Position numbers and translations under genes: made by a program. From Kingella potus (GTDB lineage: Bacteria; Pseudomonadota; Gammaproteobacteria; Burkholderiales; Neisseriaceae), in assembly GCF_900451175.1 (NCBI RefSeq), contig NZ_UGJJ01000002.1:124001-188000 (forward strand): 64,000 nucleotides of DNA, read 5' to 3'. Below, piece after piece: positions 41,337-49,165 of this stretch (position 1 is the first letter of the stretch; the number at the start of each line of letters is the position of its first letter). The notes below the pieces were generated by a model. That model had not been told where the DNA came from. It saw only the letters and a program-made list of their open reading frames with translations, and searched no databases.

Positions 41337-41489
41337 GTTTTTCAGGCAGTTGTGCAGTGGAGGGTGGGGTGTGAAAAGACGGGGTTGAATGTGCTGCGCC
41401 GGATGATATGGCAGGCGCGAAAACGGACTGTTTTCGTGTATTCGCAGAGTGGTTAAGAATAGTTTGGAAATATCAGCCAATCGTAAACC

Positions 41490-41508
41490 AATAATAACAA
41501 TTATCATT
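41490..41508. promoter_or_regulatory. Fur-box-like site upstream of nuoA
   Basis: AATAATAACAATTATCATT matches 13 of 19 positions of the Fur consensus GATAATGATAATCATTATC and is rich in GATAAT-like hexamers. It is 120 bases before the nuoA ATG and upstream of the predicted promoter, a position that fits activation rather than blocking. Fur has been described as an activator of nuo in N. meningitidis. The 351-base gap holds no gene. Confidence 0.45.
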
Positions 41509-41557
41509 TAGTTATTGAAATTATTGGATTTTTTTTTGGTTTTTTGATTGTGCTGTC

Positions 41558-41586
41558 TTTAAAACGATCCCTAATTTGGCTAAAAT
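41558..41586 (+). promoter_or_regulatory. Predicted nuo operon promoter
   Basis: TTTAAA and TAAAAT are separated by 17 bases. Transcription would start near 41593, about 36 bases before the nuoA ATG. The weak -35 fits dependence on an activator. Confidence 0.4.
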
Positions 41587-41628
41587 AACGGCCTGTTTGA
41601 TCTGTTCATACACCACGGTTCGGATACC

Positions 41629-41985
41629 ATGCTTGCCAACTACTTTCCTGTTTTGATTTTCATGCTCGTCGGCCTTGCTGCCGGCGTGCTGTTTATCGCG
41701 CTCGGGCTGCTGCTCGGGCCTAACCGCCACTATGCCGAGAAAGACGCGCCCTTTGAGTGCGGCTTTGAGGCGTTTGAAAACGCACGTATGAAATTCGACG
41801 TGCGTTACTACTTGGTGGCAATACTTTTTATTCTGTTTGACTTGGAAGTTGCCTTTGTTATCCCGTGGGCCGTTGTGTTCAAGGAGCTTGGTACGCCGGC
41901 GTTGTGGCCGATGCTGGTGTTTATCGTTATTTTGGGCATCGGTTTCGTTTACGAATGGAAAAAAGGGGCTTTGGAATGGGAATAG
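41629..41985 (+). CDS. nuoA: NADH-quinone oxidoreductase subunit A
   Basis: A 118-residue membrane subunit of complex I with three helices. It has the conserved YAEKDAPFECGFEAFENARMKFDVRYYLVAILFILFDLEVAFVIPWA segment, including the acidic residues near the quinone channel and the loop with Cys. It is the first gene of the operon. Its 3' end overlaps nuoB by 10 bases. It anchors the membrane arm to the NuoB/NuoD connecting part. Confidence 0.98.
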   Translation: MLANYFPVLIFMLVGLAAGVLFIALGLLLGPNRHYAEKDAPFECGFEAFENARMKFDVRYYLVAILFILFDLEVAFVIPWAVVFKELGTPALWPMLVFIVILGIGFVYEWKKGALEWE

Positions 41986-42455
41986 AAGGCGTATTGAACA
42001 AAGGGTTTATTACCACCAGCGCGGATACCGTGCTCAACTATATGCGTACCGGCTCGCTGTGGCCGGTAACGTTCGGCCTGGCCTGCTGCGCGGTGGAAAT
42101 GATGCATGCCGGTATGGCGCGTTACGACCTCGACCGCTTCGGCATTATCTTCCGCCCCTCGCCACGCCAGTCCGACCTGATGATTGTGGCCGGTACGCTG
42201 TGCAACAAAATGGCGCCCGCGCTGCGCCGCGTGTATGACCAGATGGCCGAACCGCGCTGGGTGTTGTCTATGGGTTCGTGCGCCAACGGCGGCGGTTACT
42301 ACCACTATTCTTATTCCGTGGTGCGCGGCTGCGACCGCATCGTGCCGGTGGATGTGTATGTCCCCGGCTGCCCGCCGACTGCCGAAGCACTGATTTACGG
42401 CCTGATCCAGCTTCAAGGCAAAATCAAACGCACCTACACCATCGCCCGCAACTAG
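41976..42455 (+). CDS. nuoB: NADH-quinone oxidoreductase subunit B
   Basis: A 159-residue subunit that holds cluster N2, the final Fe-S centre before ubiquinone. The ligands are in LACCAVEMM (tandem Cys), GSCANGGG and GCPPTAEAL. The start ATG at 41976 overlaps the nuoA end and gives the normal length; a longer frame upstream lies in nuoA. It contacts NuoC/NuoD. Confidence 0.98.
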   Translation: MGIEGVLNKGFITTSADTVLNYMRTGSLWPVTFGLACCAVEMMHAGMARYDLDRFGIIFRPSPRQSDLMIVAGTLCNKMAPALRRVYDQMAEPRWVLSMGSCANGGGYYHYSYSVVRGCDRIVPVDVYVPGCPPTAEALIYGLIQLQGKIKRTYTIARN

Positions 42456-42464
42456 GAGCACGAG

Positions 42465-43055
42465 ATGCACGTTAACGATCTGTATCCGCTCGTTCAAAAC
42501 ATATTGGGCGGCAAGGCAAGCAAAGTGATTCTGGCCTTGGGCGAAATCACCGTCGAATGCCTGCCTGAAAACTATCTGGACATCATGACCGTGCTGCGCG
42601 ACCACGCCGATCTGCATTTCGAATCGCTGGTGGATTTGTGCGGCGTGGATTACAGCACCTACAAAAACGAGCCGTGGGAAGGCAAACGCTTTGCCGTGGC
42701 CAGCCAGTTGGTGTCGGTAAAAAACAACCAGCGCATCCGCGTGCGCGTGTGGGCGCAAGACGACAGTTTCCCTGTGGTCGATTCTGTTACCGAAATCTAC
42801 AACAGTGCCGACTGGTATGAGCGCGAGGCTTTCGATTTGTTCGGCATCCTGTTCAACAACCACCCCGATTTGCGCCGCATCCTCACCGACTACGGCTTTG
42901 TCGGCCATCCGTTCCGCAAAGACTTCCCCGTTTCCGGCTATGTGGAAATGCGCTACGACGAGGCCGAAAAGCGCGTGATTTACCAACCCGTAACCATCGA
43001 GCCGCGCGAAATTACCCCGCGCATCGTCCGTGAGGAGAATTACGGTGGCCACTAA
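42465..43055 (+). CDS. nuoC: NADH-quinone oxidoreductase subunit C
   Basis: A 196-residue peripheral-arm subunit. The signature EREAFDLFGILFNNHPDLRRILTDYGFVGHPFRKDFPVSG is intact. Unlike in E. coli it is not fused to NuoD. GGAGCACGAG lies before the ATG. Its end overlaps nuoD by 11 bases. Confidence 0.98.
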   Translation: MHVNDLYPLVQNILGGKASKVILALGEITVECLPENYLDIMTVLRDHADLHFESLVDLCGVDYSTYKNEPWEGKRFAVASQLVSVKNNQRIRVRVWAQDDSFPVVDSVTEIYNSADWYEREAFDLFGILFNNHPDLRRILTDYGFVGHPFRKDFPVSGYVEMRYDEAEKRVIYQPVTIEPREITPRIVREENYGGH

Positions 43056-44301
43056 ACTCAGAAACTACACCATCAACTTCGGCCCCCAGCACCCCGCCGC
43101 CCACGGCGTGTTGCGTATGATTTTGGAGCTGGAAGGCGAAACCATCGTCCGTGCCGACCCGCACATCGGTCTGCTGCACCGCGGCACCGAAAAGCTGGCC
43201 GAAACCCGCACCTATCTGCAAGCCCTGCCGTATATGGACCGCTTGGACTACGTTTCCATGATGGTCAACGAGCAGGCCTACTGCCTTGCCGTTGAGCGGC
43301 TTACCGGCACCGAAGTGCCCATCCGCGGCCAATACATCCGCACCATGTTTGCCGAAGTAACCCGCATCCTCAACCACCTGATGGGCATCGGTTCGCACGC
43401 CCTCGACATCGGCGCCATGACTGCCATCCTCTATGCCTTCCGCGACCGCGAAGAGCTGATGGATCTGTACGAAGCCGTCTCCGGCGCGCGGATGCACGCC
43501 GCTTATTTCCGTCCCGGCGGCGTGTACCGCGACCTGCCCGACTTCATGCCCAAATACGAGTCCAGCAAATTCCGCAACGCCAAAGTGTTGAAAGAGCTCA
43601 ACGAAGCGCGCGAAGGCACCATGCTCGACTTTATCGATGCTTTCTGCCAACGCTTCCCCGGCCGCATCGACACCCTCGAAACCCTGCTCACCGACAACCG
43701 CATCTGGAAACAGCGCACCGTCGGCATCGGCGTGGTAACGCCCGAACGCGCCCTGCAAAAAGGCTTCACCGGCGTGATGCTGCGCGGTTCCGGCATCGAA
43801 TGGGACATCCGCAAAAAAGCCCCCTACGATGCCTATGCCAACGTCGATTTCGACATTCCCGTCGGCGTAAACGGCGACTGCTACGACCGCTACCTCTGCC
43901 GCATCAACGAAATGCGCCAGTCCGTGCGTATCATTCAGCAATGCTCCGACTGGCTAAAACACAACCCCGGCCCCGTCATCACAGGCGACCACAAAATCGC
44001 CCCGCCCAAACGCACCGACATGAAGCTGGGCATGGAAGACCTGATCCACCATTTCAAACTGTTTACCGAAGGGATGCACGTGCCCGAAGGCGAAGTTTAC
44101 GCCGCCGTCGAACACCCTAAAGGCGAGTTCGGCATCTACATGATTTCAGACGGTGCCAACAAACCCTACCGCCTGAAAATCCGCGCCCCCGGATTTGCAC
44201 ACCTGCAAGGCATGGACGAAATGGCGCGCGGCCACATGCTGGCCGACGTCGTCGCCATCATCGGCACACAAGACATCGTATTCGGAGAGGTAGACCGCTA
44301 A
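43045..44301 (+). CDS. nuoD: NADH-quinone oxidoreductase subunit D
   Basis: A 418-residue subunit that forms the quinone pocket with NuoB. The start is GTG at 43045 (encoding VATKLRNYTINFGPQHPAAHGVLRM) with GAGGAG seven bases upstream. Motifs FGPQHPAAHG with the quinone-contact His, and the C-terminal QDIVFGEVDR, are intact. The last base of the stop is the first base of the nuoE ATG. Confidence 0.98.
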   Translation: MATKLRNYTINFGPQHPAAHGVLRMILELEGETIVRADPHIGLLHRGTEKLAETRTYLQALPYMDRLDYVSMMVNEQAYCLAVERLTGTEVPIRGQYIRTMFAEVTRILNHLMGIGSHALDIGAMTAILYAFRDREELMDLYEAVSGARMHAAYFRPGGVYRDLPDFMPKYESSKFRNAKVLKELNEAREGTMLDFIDAFCQRFPGRIDTLETLLTDNRIWKQRTVGIGVVTPERALQKGFTGVMLRGSGIEWDIRKKAPYDAYANVDFDIPVGVNGDCYDRYLCRINEMRQSVRIIQQCSDWLKHNPGPVITGDHKIAPPKRTDMKLGMEDLIHHFKLFTEGMHVPEGEVYAAVEHPKGEFGIYMISDGANKPYRLKIRAPGFAHLQGMDEMARGHMLADVVAIIGTQDIVFGEVDR

Positions 44302-44774
44302 TGTTAAGCCCGGAATCCCTGCAACAAATCGACCGCGAACTGGCCAAATATCCCGCCGACCAGCGCCGTTCCGCCATCATGGCCGCATTGCGCATCGCCC
44401 AAACCGAAAAAGGCTGGCTCGCCCCCGAAACCATCGAGTTCGTTGCCGATTATGTCGGCATCGCCCCCGCCGCCGCCTACGAAGTCGCCACCTTCTACAA
44501 TATGTACGACCTCGCACCCGTCGGCAAATACAAACTCACCGTCTGCACCAACCTGCCCTGCGCCCTGCGCGGCGGTGTCGATGCCGGCGAATATTTGAAG
44601 AAGAAACTCGGCATCGGCTACGGCGAAACCACTTCAGACGGCCTCTACACCTTGGTAGAAGGCGAGTGCATGGGCGCATGCGGCGATGCCCCCGTAATGC
44701 TGGTCAACAACCACAAAATGTGCAGCTTTATGGATGCCGAAGCGATTGAAGCCAAACTGGCCGAACTGCGCTAA
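44301..44774 (+). CDS. nuoE: NADH-quinone oxidoreductase subunit E
   Basis: A 157-residue thioredoxin-fold subunit with a 2Fe-2S cluster (N1a). Ligands are in VCTNLPCALRG and GECMGACGDAP. A DUS inside the gene is translated as TSDGLYTLVEGE. Downstream the operon is interrupted by about 1.2 kb before nuoF. Confidence 0.98.
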   Translation: MLSPESLQQIDRELAKYPADQRRSAIMAALRIAQTEKGWLAPETIEFVADYVGIAPAAAYEVATFYNMYDLAPVGKYKLTVCTNLPCALRGGVDAGEYLKKKLGIGYGETTSDGLYTLVEGECMGACGDAPVMLVNNHKMCSFMDAEAIEAKLAELR

Positions 44775-45114
44775 CGGAGAAAGGCTACCTGAAAACAAAG
44801 CAGCTTGGATTGCAGACCCAACGCAACGGCAAACCGCAAAACCATGTGTGGCAAGCCCCGAGTTACTGAGTAAGTCAGCCTGAAATGCAACAGGCTACCT
44901 GAAAAAGCAAAATCCGCAGCAACCCAATTCCCTCTCCCGCTTGCGGGGGAGGGCTGGGGTGGGGGCAGTGGCACAACAGCAACCTTTGCCAAATAGCCGC
45001 CGATAAAAAAACTTTCGCAGAAACACTACCCCGCAAGGCAGGAGAAAGTGTAAAAAAACACCGCTTTCAGACGGCCTTAAAGGCTGCCTGAAAAAACAAA
45101 AAATTAACGCCGTT
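44775..45114. repeat. Insert between nuoE and nuoF: foreign-dialect DUS and a CCCTCTCCCGC hairpin
   Basis: Eikenella-dialect DUS AGGCTACCTGAA lies at 44782 and 44892, and AGGCTGCCTGAA (Simonsiella dialect) at 45081. A hairpin repeat CCCTCTCCCGCTTGCGGGGG (44931-44968) has a second copy at 47815. The region has no gene. Confidence 0.6.
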
Positions 45115-45211
45115 ATTCCCGCGCAGGCGGGAATCTTGGCAGAGCAGCAGCAACAGCGGCCAAGCCCGCAAACCGCCGAATCCCAAACAAGATTCCCGCC
45201 TGCACGGGAAT
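45115..45211. repeat. NIME unit (two dRS3 ends, 97 bases)
   Basis: ATTCCCGCGCAGGCGGGAAT (45115-45134) and ATTCCCGCCTGCACGGGAAT (45192-45211) are inverse dRS3 repeats that bound a 57-base core. This is the classic neisserial intergenic mosaic element. Confidence 0.85.
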
Positions 45212-45352
45212 GACGGCGGCGGAGGAATACAGGCGGGTGTCTGACGCAGCAAAGCAGCTTGGGTTGGAAATCAGATAACACCGCTGTGTAGGTTGCTCAT
45301 CAATGTCTAATTTAAAAATTATTAAATTGTTTATTTTGAGAAAGGATGGAAA

Positions 45353-45793
45353 ATGAATTTCTGGCATATGCAAATGCACCCAACTGATGAAATAGAATTT
45401 TCTCAAAATATTGATTGGATTTTGGAGCATAAAAAGATTATTGGTTTGGGGCAGTGGGATGGCGGCAAAGAGCAAATTAATCAATTTATTAACGATATTC
45501 AAGTTAATGATGTTGTTGCATTGAAGCGTGGAGGGAAACTAATTGCGCTTGTTCAGGTTACAGGTGGAGCATATAAAGTAATTGATGATACAAACCCTGA
45601 TACTGCTTGGATAGTTAACCGCCGTCCTGTCCGTGTTCTAGACTGGGTGATAGGGGAGCGTACTTTGCCACAGCCGCGCGGCACATTGAATCGTTGCGTA
45701 AGTGATGATGTTGAGACTACTAAGGTTATTAAAGACTGGTATCAGCGAGTTATGGAGTCATTTCAAAAACGTAAATTAGATTTGACAGTTTAA
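45353..45793 (+). CDS. Orphan PUA/EVE-like domain protein (McrB N-terminal-type)
   Basis: A 146-residue protein, visibly AT-rich against nuo genes. The sequence begins MNFWHMQMHPTDEIEF and contains KKIIGLGQWDGGKEQINQF and VNDVVALKRGGKLIALVQVTG, a pattern I associate with the PUA/EVE-like domains that read modified bases at the N-terminus of McrB-type restriction proteins. There is no AAA+ GTPase or nuclease domain fused or adjacent, so it would be an orphan reader. AAAGGATGG precedes the ATG. It is inserted between nuoE and nuoF next to a NIME, and looks horizontally acquired. The family call is from memory. Confidence 0.65.
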   Translation: MNFWHMQMHPTDEIEFSQNIDWILEHKKIIGLGQWDGGKEQINQFINDIQVNDVVALKRGGKLIALVQVTGGAYKVIDDTNPDTAWIVNRRPVRVLDWVIGERTLPQPRGTLNRCVSDDVETTKVIKDWYQRVMESFQKRKLDLTV

Positions 45794-45986
45794 CAACAAA
45801 CCGTAGGTCGGATTCACAAATCCGAAAGGCGGCAGGGCGGTAACAAGGCCGTCTGAAACCCTTTGAAGCAGCCTGAAAACCGCAGAAATCCCGCACTTCA
45901 GGCAGCAAAAACACAAACCGCAGGCCGCGCAGGCAGCCTGAAAACGCAAGACTAAAAAACAACCATATTTGAGTAGGGCTAAGCAA

Positions 45987-47282
45987 ATGGCGATATTCCA
46001 ATCCGGCGTGATTTTCGAAAACGTCGATACCCGCACCCCCGACTGTTGGCGCTTGGAAGCCTATCAGGCGCGCGGCGGCTATCAGGCGCTGCGCAAAATC
46101 CTCACCGAAAAACTTTCGCAAGACGACGTGATTGCCGAAGTCAAAGCCTCCGGCCTGCGCGGGCGCGGCGGCGCGGGCTTTCCCACCGGCCTCAAATGGA
46201 GCTTTATGCCCCGCTCGTTCCCCGGCGCAAAATATGTTGTCTGCAACACCGACGAGGGCGAACCCGGCACATTCAAAGACCGCGACATCATCAACTACAA
46301 CCCCCACGCGCTGATCGAAGGCATGATCATCGCCGGTTACGCCATGGGCGCGGAAGCCGGCTACAACTACATCCACGGCGAAATCTTCGAAGGCTACCAA
46401 CGCTTTGAAGAAGCCCTCGAACAAGCCCGCCGCGCCGGATTTTTGGGCAAAAACATCATGGGTACAGGCTTCGATTTCGAACTCTTTGCCGCCCACGGCT
46501 ACGGCGCATACATCTGCGGAGAAGAAACCGCCCTGCTCGAATCGCTGGAAGGCAAAAAAGGCCAGCCCCGCTTCAAACCGCCGTTCCCCGCCTCATACGG
46601 CCTCTACGGCAAGCCCACCACCATCAACAACACCGAAACCTTCGCCTCCGTGCCGTTCATCATCCGCGACGGCGGCAAAACCTTTGCCGACAAAGGCATA
46701 GAAAACGCCGGCGGCACCAAGCTGTTTTCCGTTTCCGGCCACATCGAACGCCCCGGCAACTACGAAGTGCCGCTGGGCACGCCCTTTGCCGAACTGCTCG
46801 AAATGGCAGGCGGCATGAAAAACGGCAAAAAACTCAAAGCCGTCATTCCCGGCGGATCGTCCGCCCCCGTACTGCCCGGCGAAATCATGATGGGTCTGAC
46901 CATGGACTACGACGCGATTGCCAAAGCCGGCTCCATGCTCGGCTCGGGCGCGGTGATAGTGATGGACGAAGACGTGTGCATGGTCAAAGCCTTGGAGCGC
47001 CTGAGCTACTTCTATTTCGAAGAATCCTGCGGTCAATGCACCCCCTGCCGCGAAGGCACGGGCTGGCTCTACCGCGTCGTCCACCGCATCGCCCAAGGCA
47101 AAGGCCGCCCCGAAGATTTGGATCTGCTCGATTCCGTCGGCAACAATATGGCCGGACGCACCATCTGCGCCCTCGCCGATGCCGCCGTATTCCCCGTACG
47201 CAGCTTTACCAAACACTTCCGCCACGAGTTCGAACACTACATCGAACACGGCGGGCCGGCGAAAGCGCACAAGTGGTGCTGA
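45987..47282 (+). CDS. nuoF: NADH-quinone oxidoreductase subunit F
   Basis: A 431-residue subunit with FMN, the NADH site and cluster N3. The NADH/FMN glycine loop GRGGAGFPTGLKWSFMP, the FMN part NTDEGEPGTFKDRDII and GEETALLESLEGKKGQPRFKPPFPA, and the 4Fe-4S ligands in ESCGQCTPCREG and in TICALADAA are intact. The ATG at 45987 (MAIFQSGVIFENV) is chosen; six codons upstream there is an alternative. It lies 194 bases after the PUA/EVE-like gene. Confidence 0.98.
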   Translation: MAIFQSGVIFENVDTRTPDCWRLEAYQARGGYQALRKILTEKLSQDDVIAEVKASGLRGRGGAGFPTGLKWSFMPRSFPGAKYVVCNTDEGEPGTFKDRDIINYNPHALIEGMIIAGYAMGAEAGYNYIHGEIFEGYQRFEEALEQARRAGFLGKNIMGTGFDFELFAAHGYGAYICGEETALLESLEGKKGQPRFKPPFPASYGLYGKPTTINNTETFASVPFIIRDGGKTFADKGIENAGGTKLFSVSGHIERPGNYEVPLGTPFAELLEMAGGMKNGKKLKAVIPGGSSAPVLPGEIMMGLTMDYDAIAKAGSMLGSGAVIVMDEDVCMVKALERLSYFYFEESCGQCTPCREGTGWLYRVVHRIAQGKGRPEDLDLLDSVGNNMAGRTICALADAAVFPVRSFTKHFRHEFEHYIEHGGPAKAHKWC

Positions 47283-47287
47283 ATTGA

Positions 47288-47650
47288 ATGGGGAATATAA
47301 AAATAAAGAAGCTGGCATTGATTGCTCTAATGGGATTGTTAGTTGCTTGTTCTGCTGAGCATGATGATTTAAAGACCTTTATGAAATGTGGCATTGCTGC
47401 AAAGCAGCTTGAGCAAAGTACGGCATTGGAAGTGATCTGGCGAAAAATGGAGCAGTACACAAAAGAGAAAAATATACAAGCTTCAGCTCATGATGCTATG
47501 TATCTTGATCTTGGACAGGAAATCCGTGATGAGATGAATTTAGAAGGGCAGTCTTTTGAAGGGCAAGTTGAAACGCTGATTGATATTTATAACTCTTCGG
47601 AATGTGTCAAACTGCACGAGCAACCCGAATTCCCGCCTTTACGGAAATGA
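47288..47650 (+). CDS. Small lipoprotein, AT-rich, inside the nuo operon
   Basis: A 120-residue protein with a signal sequence and lipobox LVAC (MGNIKIKKLALIALMGLLVACSAEHDD). The mature part is helical with two Cys (MKCGIAAK and SECVKLHE). I do not recognise the family. It starts five bases after the nuoF stop, so it is co-transcribed. The last ten codons run into a degenerate dRS3 repeat (ATTCCCGCCTTTACGGAAAT), so the C-terminus is encoded by repeat DNA. Base composition suggests recent acquisition. Confidence 0.7.
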   Translation: MGNIKIKKLALIALMGLLVACSAEHDDLKTFMKCGIAAKQLEQSTALEVIWRKMEQYTKEKNIQASAHDAMYLDLGQEIRDEMNLEGQSFEGQVETLIDIYNSSECVKLHEQPEFPPLRK

Positions 47651-47772
47651 CGGCAGCAGTAGGAAAAACCTGTTTCAGACGGCCTCGACAGCAGATTGGA
47701 ATACACAGATACGGCAGTAGGTCGGATTCTTGAATCCGACAGCCGCCCGAAGCGGCAAGGCAGCCTGAAACC
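47629..47772. repeat. Composite direct repeat, copy 1
   Basis: About 144 bases: degenerate dRS3, an inverted DUS, the palindrome GTCGGATTCTTGAATCCGAC and a Kingella-dialect DUS. It recurs almost unchanged at 47878-48018. Its first 22 bases lie inside the lipoprotein gene. Confidence 0.75.
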
Positions 47773-47812
47773 TGAAAGGCCGTCTGAAAAAGCCAAAACC
47801 GTAGCAAACCAA

Positions 47813-47852
47813 TTCCCTCTCCCGCGTGCGGGGGAGGGTTAGGGTGGAGGCA
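47813..47852. repeat. CCCTCTCCCGC-type hairpin repeat
   Basis: CCCTCTCCCGCGTGCGGGGG with its complementary second half; copy of the hairpin at 44931-44968. It separates the two composite repeats. Confidence 0.6.
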
Positions 47853-47877
47853 GTCGGGTTACAGAAACGGCGGCAAG

Positions 47878-48018
47878 ATTCCCGCCTTTGCGGAAATGAC
47901 GGCAGCAGTAGGAAAAACCTGTTTCAGACGGCCTCGACGGCAGATTGAAAAAACAGATACGGCAGTAGGTCGGATTCTTGAATCCGACAGCCGCCCGAGG
48001 CGGCAAAGCAGCCTGAAC
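47878..48018. repeat. Composite direct repeat, copy 2
   Basis: The second copy of the repeat at 47629-47772, about 250 bases later. Together they fill most of the 406-base gap before the metallo-beta-lactamase-fold gene. Confidence 0.75.
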
Positions 48019-48056
48019 CAACAAATGCGACAGAGCAGATAACACACGGCAACAAA

Positions 48057-49022
48057 ATGAAAACAAAAAAACGTTTCCATAAAACAGGCGGACTCGCGCT
48101 GGCAGTGCTGCTGGCTTTTTCCGCAAGCGCACAGGCGGCGGTTTGCAGCAACCGCAACCTCGACGTGGTGGTGCTCGGCTCGGGCGGGCCGGAGCTGGAC
48201 GACGGCCGCGCTTCGGTGGGCTATCTGGTGCGCGAAAACGGCCGCGCCGCCGTGCTGGTGGATTTCGGTTCGGGCACATCGCTGAACTTCGAGCGTGCGG
48301 GCGCGAAAATAGAAGACTTGCAGGCCGTGCTGCTCAGCCAGTTCCACGTTGACCATGTGAACGACTTCCCCGCATTGGTCAAAGGCGCGTTTTTCACCGG
48401 GCGCAGCCGCGATTTGCCCGTTTACGGCCCGTCCGGCAACCACATTGTGCCGTCCCTGCCGCAGTATCTGTCGCGGCTGATCGGCAGCAAAGGCGCGTAC
48501 TCTTATCTGTCGGGCTTTTTGGACGGCAGCGAATCGTTCCGCCTCAAACCCGTTACCGTGGCGGCCGACGCATCGCATCCGAAAGTATTTGCCGCAGCCG
48601 AGGGCGGTTTCCGCATCAGCGCCGTGCCGGTAACGCACAGCATCATTCCCGCGCTGGGCTGGCGGGTGGAAAAAGACGGCTGCGCGATGGTGTTTTCCAG
48701 CGGTACGAGCAATATGGGGCGCACTTTGGACAAAATCACCGCCGGTGCCGACCTGTTTGTGGCGCACAACGCGATACCCGAAGGCAGCACCGACCGCATC
48801 GCCCTGAAACTGCACATGATGCCGTCTGAAATCGGCCGCATCGCCGCCGCCGCCAACGCAAAAAGCGTGGTGCTGTCGCACTTTATGAACCGCACCGAAA
48901 ACGTGATGAAAGAAACCGCCGCCGCCATCGGCAGCCGCTACAAAGGCAAGCTGGCGTTTGCGCGGGACTGCGATATTTACGCCGTACACAGCGGCGAAAA
49001 AACCGGAAGCTGCGCCCGCTGA
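48057..49022 (+). CDS. Exported metallo-beta-lactamase-fold hydrolase
   Basis: A 321-residue protein with signal peptide MKTKKRFHKTGGLALAVLLAFSASAQA. The MBL core begins LDVVVLGSGGPELDDGRASVGYLV. The metal motif reads SQFHVDHVND, so the first His of HxHxDH is replaced by Gln. Further ligands are likely in PVTHSII, TSNMGRTLDKI and LSHFMNR. It should lie in the periplasm and may bind one metal less than usual. Related lactonase or arylsulfatase-like MBLs act on esters, but the substrate here is unknown. It is inside the nuo operon between nuoF and nuoG but with GC-rich base use like the core genes. Confidence 0.85.
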   Translation: MKTKKRFHKTGGLALAVLLAFSASAQAAVCSNRNLDVVVLGSGGPELDDGRASVGYLVRENGRAAVLVDFGSGTSLNFERAGAKIEDLQAVLLSQFHVDHVNDFPALVKGAFFTGRSRDLPVYGPSGNHIVPSLPQYLSRLIGSKGAYSYLSGFLDGSESFRLKPVTVAADASHPKVFAAAEGGFRISAVPVTHSIIPALGWRVEKDGCAMVFSSGTSNMGRTLDKITAGADLFVAHNAIPEGSTDRIALKLHMMPSEIGRIAAAANAKSVVLSHFMNRTENVMKETAAAIGSRYKGKLAFARDCDIYAVHSGEKTGSCAR

Positions 49023-49165
49023 CCGCCGCAGCAAAAGGCCGTCTGAAAAATTTTCAGGCAGCCTGAAAAACAAACAAAACAAAGGCCGTCTGAAAGCCGC
49101 CAACCCGCATTCAGGCTGCCGCAAGCCATTATCCAATTAAAAAACCCGTAACTAGGAAACACACC

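Noticed and set aside
44931..44968. The CCCTCTCCCGC hairpin as a rho-independent terminator of nuoE
   Set aside because: No T run follows, and a second copy at 47813 lies in a different context, so it is better listed as a dispersed repeat.
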